Assembly: GCA_964637845.1 (NCBI GenBank)
Contig: CAZWXI010000001.1
Coordinates: 1 to 64,000 of the forward strand
Length of the DNA stretch: 64,000 bases
Source: PGYU01 sp964637845
GTDB lineage: Bacteria; Bacteroidota; Ignavibacteria; Kapaibacteriales; UBA2268
Direction of reading: 5' to 3'
Below the pieces are notes generated by a model. The model did not search any database and was not told the origin of the DNA. It was given only the letters and a program-made list of their open reading frames with translations. Positions 57,721-64,000 of the stretch are shown piece by piece. Within the stretch, counting starts at the first letter, position 1. Every line of letters begins with the position of its first letter. A program made the position numbers and the translations under genes.

Positions 57721-60700
57721 TTACCAACTGCTTCCGAATTTTATTTTTACTTCCCAATTTTTAGAGTCTTTGGTAATTATTGTTGTATTCTGAGTCGTTG
57801 CTTTGGTCACTTGGAGAACGAAATTTGACCAAAATGGATTTTTCAAAAATTCAGATGCCGGAATATCAATTGTAATTTCATTATTTGATGACAAATCCGC
57901 AATTGTCCCACCAATAGTCCAACTGATACCACCATATATTTGTCCTGAAATTTTGAGTGTTGCTTGCTCAAAATTCATGGTATTGCCACCAAAATTGAAT
58001 TCTGCACTTTTTATTACGCCAGTATTCATAAGCATTTCTGTCAAAGCTTTTGTAGCAAAACTCGAAAATCCCGAAGTAAATCCTTCAGATAATAAATCGG
58101 TTGATGCATCTGAACCGGTCTTTGTTCTTCCCATAACGAGCAAGAACAATGCATCTTCATTTATTTGTTCATCCGAACCTGATGCTTCAACACCATCAAT
58201 GAAATATTTGAATTTTATATCGGGCAACTCCTTAGTGCCAGTAATATACATTCGAACTTCGAATCTCCTACTCTTTCCGTCCTGAAGCATCGTACCTGTA
58301 TGCCATGCTTCAAGATTCAACGAAGGATTCTCAATTGAACCCGCCGGGAATTGCACTGTGCCCGAGGTATAGAATTGTTTAATAAATTTTAGAGTTGAAT
58401 TCTCTTTAACTAGAACCTCACCATAAAGTTTTGCTTCTTCGGAATCCCTAGTCTTTTGATATAATAATGGTACATTTCGGTCGGGTGTACCGATTTCAGC
58501 ATACATCTCACCCAACAAATTCATATCCATCAATACTGTAAATTGCCCAAGCATCTTAATTCTCAAATCATAGTTTATCAAATCGGCAATGTTTCTTTCA
58601 GATACTCTACCGATTCTTTTTGATGATTGCTCATCTTCGACGTTTTCTATGTTTTGTTCTGTCTGAGTGATTGTTTTTATCCTATGAATGTCACCTATGA
58701 TTTCATATTCTAAATTTGTTCTAACAGTCTGTCTCTTTTGCTGTAGAGGCATTTTGATTTCGGCATACATTATATTAATATCACCCGTCAAATTTGGTTC
58801 AGTCAAGGTTCCACTGAAACGAATAGGATTTATGTCGGTAGAGATAATGAAATCACCGTATAAATCGGGCATCGTAGCGATACTGTTATCGCTCAGCACA
58901 AGCAATCTATCCGCAAAAATAGATATATCCAAGAGTTTAGGCATAAACTTATCATCCATATCAACGAATCCCATTATTTCGGCTTTTCCTAATCTGCCGA
59001 AACGTGAGTCAGTATTCACATTTCGTAGATTAAGTTGCGCAATTGAAATTCTCGAATTGTCAACATAGACTTCTGTTTCGGCATTATATTCAATATTGGT
59101 AGCTTCAGTACGAAATTTTATTGCTTTTGACTTGATATTTCCCGAATAAACCGGCTTTTGGCTAAGTACACCACCGAGTTTTAAACTAATATCGGCTCTG
59201 CCCCTAATGTCATCTAAACCCGGTACAAAAGGAGATAGAAATTCCAGCGGGAATGAGCGAGCATTTAATAAAATATCACTTTTTTTCTTGGACTGAATTT
59301 CGCCTTTTAGCGTGTCCAAACCAATATAAATAGGTAAATAATTAATTGCAAGGTTCATCAGTTCCATATTCGTCCTGCCAAGCTCATATCGCAAAAAAAC
59401 ATTGCCCGATATATAGTCCTTGTCATGTTTTATATTAGCGCTTAAAGTCCCTATATAATGCTGGTTTATGTGAATACTGTCGCTGTAGAAATCGGTTTTG
59501 ATTATGGGTTCGAATACATTATTGCTAATATTTATCTTGAGCGAGTCAACATTGAATTTTAGCATTTCGAATTGATTTTGAGTTTCCTCACTGGAAAAAT
59601 GTAGAAAGTCTTTAATCGGGATATTGTATAATGCTATATTTATGTTTTCAAGTTCATCACCGTTTTTGGTGCCGCGCAATTCTATGGTTTCTGCGTTCTG
59701 ACGGCGTAATTTGAATTTATCAATGGTTATGATATTTCCTCTTGAACTAAGGTTAATTTCACCTTGGGAGTTCCAAACAAAATTATCAGTGTAATTGAAT
59801 GTTAATGAGTCAAACCTAAATTTTATTACTTCGTCAGCGAGAGTTATTCTGCCTGTAGTCTTTACTCCAAAATCTTTATTAGCTTTACCGTTGAGCAAGA
59901 AATCCATATTTTCACCATCAAATCGAAGCGAGCTTTTCAAGTCATTCACCGTTAAATCATTCAAACGACCTTCACCGCCCTGCGATATATCCAATTCAAA
60001 AAATTCGAATACAGGTAGTGAATCTATCAAATTTGACACGAGTCGCCCATTTATTGCAAATTGTGGTAATCTGAGACGCAAATCCGGCATAGTCATGTCA
60101 AAATATTTGATTTCTAGACTGTCTATTAAAACAGACATGCTAGACTTAGTAGAGATAATTTGTAGTTCGAAATCCATTTTTGTGAAAATGAGCATATCGT
60201 CGAGAAAAATGTTTAAAGGTGATATATCCTTAATTCTCGAGTTGAATTTACCATTTATAAGTGGAAATGTATCAGTTTTCTCAATTTTAAAAATTGAGGT
60301 TGTATCTTTGACGGCTTTCAATTCAGGGTTTAATGCAGTGATCTTCTTTGCCATGAAATCAGCCAAAAATGTTCCTTGATAACCTAATGCAAAAAGCAAA
60401 TCACCAAGCCTATAGCTACCAATAAATGAGGCTTCTAAAAAGTCTGAATTAACAGCAAACTCTGTTTCGTCGGCTTCTCTCTTGATTGACAAATCAACTT
60501 CAAACGGCATCAATGCACGGTCATCAAAAAGTGTCTCTTCAAAAATGAAATTATATGTGCCCGCAAGCGAATCCAGCAGCAAACCCTCGCCCGCAAGCTC
60601 TATACGCCCCGTAATATGATTAGGCATCTGAGAGTTGTTGAGAATTTTCGCTAAATTAACAGATTTAAACGCAGAACGTATTTCGTATTTTGGTTGGTCT

Positions 60701-62313
60701 AACTCTGCGAAATCAAGCACCCCCGAAAAATGTATTGACGAGTATTTGTCGTCGAAAATTTCAAATTCTTTAAATTCAGTATCCTTTTTTGTATCCAGCC
60801 ATAACGCAATATCAAGAGTATCAATATGTATCAAACTGTTGCCCAAAGAATTCACCGAAGCATTTAATTGATGGATGTTATAGTTCATAAATTGAGAATT
60901 TGACAAGCTCAGTGAAAAATCAAATTTAAGATTTGAAATTTCGGTTCCGCTACCGCTAAACTTTGTCATACCCGTTAAACTACTTTTGAATCTCGGTTCG
61001 TTAAGGATAGGATGGAGATTAACTCGAGTAAAAGCTAAGTTCCCTGAATAGAAAAGCACTTCCTTTAAATTTACTGCCGCAAAACCAGACACCGAACCAA
61101 TACTTGTCGAAATATTCATATTCGCAAACACTGAATCGGCAAATCCTTTTAAATATAGCGATTTTAGTTTAGCTTCTCCAAAATTCGGTACATCCTTAAG
61201 CTCTAAACTTGGTAAAGTATTAATAATATCATTACGTTGAATTAATGATTCATCAAGACTTAACTCATAGCTGAAATTATCAAAATTCAATAAGTTATAC
61301 ACTTTTCCTGAAACGTTCACTTCGGAATTAGGTAATTCAAGCTCTAGAAAATGTATTGACATATCATCGAGCGTCCCTGAGAAATCTATATCAACCTTAT
61401 CCAGTACTTGTAACTCAATTGGTATTTTCTCAAAATAGCTTATGAAATCACTATTAATGTTCTTGATTTTAAGTTTAATATCAAAAACTGCATCTTCAAT
61501 TCTCGGCTCTTTTTCAGTGAAAACATTAAAATTCTTCATAGCTATATCGCCCATGAGGTATTGCTCATTTGATGCGAAGTCAATATCTTTCAGAGATAGA
61601 ACGTTTTTATTCGCCGTTGCCTTAAACTTGAATTTATCAATACTTAACCCGGTAAAATACTCTTTACCGGCGAATTGTTTCATTTTCAATTCAAAATGAT
61701 TTTTATGGATTATAGCGTTTACTTCGGCTTTGAATGATAGGTCACCAAATCCAAATCGCTCAAAATCAATTTGTCGCCCGAAATTGCGTGCTAAGGTAGA
61801 ATCATACATAAAGAAGCTCGCATTCTTCATGATTAAATTGTTTATTTTTAAGGTTAACTCCGAACTTATAGTATCGGGGGGAGTATCTAGAGGCTTGGCT
61901 ATTTTATCGTAATTCCATAGGCTGTCTCTATTACTCCGGAATAGCTTGATGGTTGGCTCGATAAGTTCCAAATTATCAACTGAGATTCTGTTGCGAAATA
62001 AATCAGAAATGTCAAATTTGACCTTAATTTCCGGTATAGCCGCTAAAGTATCGCCAGATGTAATCAAAGTCACCGAATACAACTTAATTCCATCAAGAAG
62101 ACTGATTTGCAAATCACCAATGCTGATTTCGGCAAGTAGTTCGTTGTTGACAATGCTTGTAATTTTTAACAAAGCAAATGAACGAAAAAACTGAAACTGA
62201 ACAAGAATGAGAATCAATGACATGAAGATAATGAAGGCAAGAAGTAAAATAAGAGATAGTCTTCTTATTTTCATACCAAAAGTTTTCTTTTTCTTTGTTT
62301 CATTTTCGTTCAT
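57721..62313 (-). CDS. tamB: TamB-family translocation and assembly module protein
   Basis: 1530 residues; a helix near residues 17-38 anchors it in the inner membrane. The long body is amphipathic beta-strands, the AsmA/TamB groove that moves lipids or helps insert outer-membrane proteins. The last 330 residues hold the conserved C-terminal DUF490 domain (VTTNLE-like strands, GTPDRNVPLLYQ, YGEVLVKENSTLKF, DIKFKYFIDGVEASG, DALFLLVMGRTKTG). The BamA-like partner is not in the window. It follows the cyclase gene by four bases in the gyrA-cyclase-tamB unit. Confidence 0.88.
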   Translation of the reverse strand: MNENETKKKKTFGMKIRRLSLILLLAFIIFMSLILILVQFQFFRSFALLKITSIVNNELLAEISIGDLQISLLDGIKLYSVTLITSGDTLAAIPEIKVKFDISDLFRNRISVDNLELIEPTIKLFRSNRDSLWNYDKIAKPLDTPPDTISSELTLKINNLIMKNASFFMYDSTLARNFGRQIDFERFGFGDLSFKAEVNAIIHKNHFELKMKQFAGKEYFTGLSIDKFKFKATANKNVLSLKDIDFASNEQYLMGDIAMKNFNVFTEKEPRIEDAVFDIKLKIKNINSDFISYFEKIPIELQVLDKVDIDFSGTLDDMSIHFLELELPNSEVNVSGKVYNLLNFDNFSYELSLDESLIQRNDIINTLPSLELKDVPNFGEAKLKSLYLKGFADSVFANMNISTSIGSVSGFAAVNLKEVLFYSGNLAFTRVNLHPILNEPRFKSSLTGMTKFSGSGTEISNLKFDFSLSLSNSQFMNYNIHQLNASVNSLGNSLIHIDTLDIALWLDTKKDTEFKEFEIFDDKYSSIHFSGVLDFAELDQPKYEIRSAFKSVNLAKILNNSQMPNHITGRIELAGEGLLLDSLAGTYNFIFEETLFDDRALMPFEVDLSIKREADETEFAVNSDFLEASFIGSYRLGDLLFALGYQGTFLADFMAKKITALNPELKAVKDTTSIFKIEKTDTFPLINGKFNSRIKDISPLNIFLDDMLIFTKMDFELQIISTKSSMSVLIDSLEIKYFDMTMPDLRLRLPQFAINGRLVSNLIDSLPVFEFFELDISQGGEGRLNDLTVNDLKSSLRFDGENMDFLLNGKANKDFGVKTTGRITLADEVIKFRFDSLTFNYTDNFVWNSQGEINLSSRGNIITIDKFKLRRQNAETIELRGTKNGDELENINIALYNIPIKDFLHFSSEETQNQFEMLKFNVDSLKINISNNVFEPIIKTDFYSDSIHINQHYIGTLSANIKHDKDYISGNVFLRYELGRTNMELMNLAINYLPIYIGLDTLKGEIQSKKKSDILLNARSFPLEFLSPFVPGLDDIRGRADISLKLGGVLSQKPVYSGNIKSKAIKFRTEATNIEYNAETEVYVDNSRISIAQLNLRNVNTDSRFGRLGKAEIMGFVDMDDKFMPKLLDISIFADRLLVLSDNSIATMPDLYGDFIISTDINPIRFSGTLTEPNLTGDINIMYAEIKMPLQQKRQTVRTNLEYEIIGDIHRIKTITQTEQNIENVEDEQSSKRIGRVSERNIADLINYDLRIKMLGQFTVLMDMNLLGEMYAEIGTPDRNVPLLYQKTRDSEEAKLYGEVLVKENSTLKFIKQFYTSGTVQFPAGSIENPSLNLEAWHTGTMLQDGKSRRFEVRMYITGTKELPDIKFKYFIDGVEASGSDEQINEDALFLLVMGRTKTGSDASTDLLSEGFTSGFSSFATKALTEMLMNTGVIKSAEFNFGGNTMNFEQATLKISGQIYGGISWTIGGTIADLSSNNEITIDIPASEFLKNPFWSNFVLQVTKATTQNTTIITKDSKNWEVKIKFGSSW

Positions 62314-62317
62314 AATA

Positions 62318-63034
62318 TTATAACGTATTAAAAAATCTTTTGTCTATTAGAAGTGGATTAACAGGGCTTTCAACAGCCCCTTCAATAAACAACGGCATAC
62401 CTGAAAAATAATATGCTCCTTCGGGTACATGTGCCAAATTTAACAGTTCAAATATTATGCCTTTTTGGAAAATTATATTATGTATGGGGCGAACAGACTT
62501 CCCGGGCTGATAGTCAGTAGATTTCCATGATGTGCCAAATAAATGAAATCCGGGGATATTTGCTAAATAATCAGCCGCTTCTTCATTTAGTACTAATATG
62601 TAATCATCGCGGTGATAACCTTCTTCATTAGTCGGACAATTCTTGGTTGTAATTAAAATTTTCGGTGGAATGCTATCGGTGCATACATCTTGCAACTTGT
62701 CAGTCAGTTCCTTTAAGGTGATAACTTTTTTATACAAAAGGTGAGAATCTGCTACTTTTTCGTAATCATTATCAAATCTCAAGACGACAGCTTCTCCAAA
62801 AAAGAACTCGGGATGATTTCTTATGTAGATGCTTAAATCATCAACTGATTCGTTAGTATGTAAAGGCGATTCGACATGTGTTAAACTATGCGGCTTAAAA
62901 ACATGCTCATCATAATTTACAGGTGGTAATTTGTCCTTTTCAAGTTTGTATATGGTTCTACGAAAATAAGGCTGACCTTCGTTCCATAATCCTTTCACAC
63001 GATTGCTGATTTTATTACCGATTACGTAAATCAT
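62318..63034 (-). CDS. Cyclase/kynurenine-formamidase-like metal hydrolase
   Basis: 238 residues from ATG 63034; an upstream in-frame TTG is less likely. It has the metal-binding motif HSLTHVESPLH, equivalent to HxGTHxDxPxH of the cyclase family. GTSWKSTDY and the C-terminal IIFELLNLAHVPEG..FSGMPLFIEG..SPVNP are typical. Known members are kynurenine formamidase and arylformamidase; the first H-x-G is replaced by H-S-L-T-H with V-E in place of V-D, so substrate is open. It is 51 bases downstream of gyrA. Confidence 0.8.
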   Translation of the reverse strand: MIYVIGNKISNRVKGLWNEGQPYFRRTIYKLEKDKLPPVNYDEHVFKPHSLTHVESPLHTNESVDDLSIYIRNHPEFFFGEAVVLRFDNDYEKVADSHLLYKKVITLKELTDKLQDVCTDSIPPKILITTKNCPTNEEGYHRDDYILVLNEEAADYLANIPGFHLFGTSWKSTDYQPGKSVRPIHNIIFQKGIIFELLNLAHVPEGAYYFSGMPLFIEGAVESPVNPLLIDKRFFNTL

Positions 63035-63115
63035 AATTTCAATGATAATAAAAAAGTGCCTCAAAACTTTTTGGAATTAACCAACTATAATTTCTGAGAC
63101 AAAAATTATTGATTA

Positions 63116-64000
63116 TTATAATAACTGTTCGGGTTCATGGTAGTCTTCCGTGTTACCGTTTCCGTTACTACCTTGTTCTTCGTCATGAACAACAGTTACT
63201 ATGTCTGCAATCGAATCACCTTCATCAAGTCTCATCAGTCTTACGCCTTGCGTATTCCTGCCAATAGTTCTTATCGCTTTAATGCTTTGCCTGATGACGA
63301 TTCCGTTAACTGTCATAACCACTAAATCCTCTGAATCAACCGCAGTCATTAATCTAACAACGCTACCTGTTTTTGGAGTGATATTCATGGAAATTACACC
63401 TTTTGCTCCGCGTCGTGTAAGCCTGAAGTCCTCGTATCTTGTTCGTTTACCATAACCGTTTTCGCTCACGACAAGTACCTGAGCATCTTGGCGCCTAATG
63501 ATAATCATCGAAACTACTTTATCGGATTTGCCGAGGCTAATGCCTTTTACTCCAGCCGCTGTTCTACCCATAGACCTGACTTCAGCTTCACGAAACCTGC
63601 AAGCGAGTCCATTCTTTGTGCCTATTATTATCTCGGCACTACCATCACTCAATCCTGCTGAGATTAATTTATCATCATCGTTCAATCCAATAGCAATTAT
63701 GCCGTTAGAACGCACATTGGCAAATCGTGATAACTCAGTCTTTTTGGTTACTCCTTGTTCAGTACACATTATCACAAACTCATTATCAGAAAATTCCCTA
63801 ACAGGCATCAATGCTGTTACCTTTTCATTTGCTTCCTTGGCTATCACATTTGCAAGCGAGCGTCCCTTTGCGGTTCTGCTGCCTTCCGGTAAATCATAAA
63901 CCTTAATCTTATAGACTTTTCCTGCATCGGTGAAAAACAGCAAATAATGATGAGTTGATGCTTGATAAATAAATTCAATAAAATCGTCATCGTATGTGGT
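63116..64000 (-). CDS. gyrA: DNA gyrase subunit A, C-terminal part; continues past the window
   Basis: The frame stays open to the right edge, so only the last about 294 residues are seen, all in the C-terminal DNA-wrapping beta-pinwheel. Blades recur as LLFFTDAGKVYKIKVYDLPE, FVIMCTEQGVTKKTEL, IIIGTKNGLACRF, VLVVSENGYGKRT and VVMTVNGIVIRQ. The GyrA box (canonical QRRGGKG) is TRRGAKG here (63398-63418). The tail (EEQGSNGNGNTEDYHEP) is acidic, as usual for GyrA. ParC is less likely since the box is present. Confidence 0.92.
   Translation of the reverse strand, partial: TTYDDDFIEFIYQASTHHYLLFFTDAGKVYKIKVYDLPEGSRTAKGRSLANVIAKEANEKVTALMPVREFSDNEFVIMCTEQGVTKKTELSRFANVRSNGIIAIGLNDDDKLISAGLSDGSAEIIIGTKNGLACRFREAEVRSMGRTAAGVKGISLGKSDKVVSMIIIRRQDAQVLVVSENGYGKRTRYEDFRLTRRGAKGVISMNITPKTGSVVRLMTAVDSEDLVVMTVNGIVIRQSIKAIRTIGRNTQGVRLMRLDEGDSIADIVTVVHDEEQGSNGNGNTEDYHEPEQLL

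Overview
The window is an AT-rich stretch of a Gram-negative bacterial chromosome with dense, mostly co-directional operons. Lipoproteins, outer-membrane barrels, TamB, SurA-type chaperones, alternative complex III (ACIII), an A2-type (YSHP motif) aa3 oxidase and a CcoN-CcoO fusion together point to the Bacteroidota/Chlorobiota (FCB) assemblage, perhaps a Kapabacteria- or Ignavibacteria-like lineage. No rRNA gene is present, so this placement is inference. I saw no tRNA, rRNA, CRISPR array, transposase or prophage gene.

Layout. 1-6.3 kb: the end of homogentisate dioxygenase, a secreted M3 oligopeptidase gene broken by one in-frame TGA, an M28 peptidase, a PstS-like lipoprotein and methionine aminopeptidase. 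6.4-12 kb: a four-gene envelope cassette (barrel, lipoprotein-barrel, lipoprotein, 1014-residue PD40-like lipoprotein) with unusual cysteine clusters and no firm function. 12-17 kb: ribD, a BsuPI-like lipoprotein, an outer-membrane protein, a YbbR protein, a TSUP exporter and two unknowns. 17-25 kb: murF, mraY and murC, interrupted by an NlpC/P60 hydrolase, a nitrilase and an ABC-2 exporter with a cysteine-less thioredoxin-like partner. 25-31 kb: two parvulin-type isomerases, comF, a DoxX/MauE protein and a phosphohexomutase.

31.3-55 kb is the core: a nearly continuous respiratory island on the + strand. It starts with cbb3 oxidase and its maturation genes (ccoI, ccoS, ccoNO fusion, ccoQ, ccoP, ccoG, ccoH and a DsbD_2/SafE-like membrane protein). 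ACIII follows (actA, a 58-residue twin-arginine miniprotein, actB, actC, an actD-actE fusion, actF), then a membrane-anchored cytochrome c, a Sco copper chaperone, aa3 oxidase subunits in the order I-III-IV-II, heme o synthase, and an eight-helix membrane protein ending in a cytochrome c domain. A hairpin terminator closes it. The likely electron path is menaquinol to ACIII, to membrane-bound cytochromes c, to the aa3 or cbb3 oxidase; cbb3 would serve at low oxygen.

55-64 kb: a small lipoprotein, an NAD-type isocitrate dehydrogenase-like enzyme, a secreted DRGH nuclease, TamB, a cyclase/kynurenine-formamidase-like protein and the C-terminal part of gyrase A, which runs off the right edge.

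The least explained items are the eight-helix cytochrome c, the twin-arginine miniprotein, the ActDE fusion, the 6.4-12 kb envelope cassette, and a stem-loop that would hide the mraY start codon.
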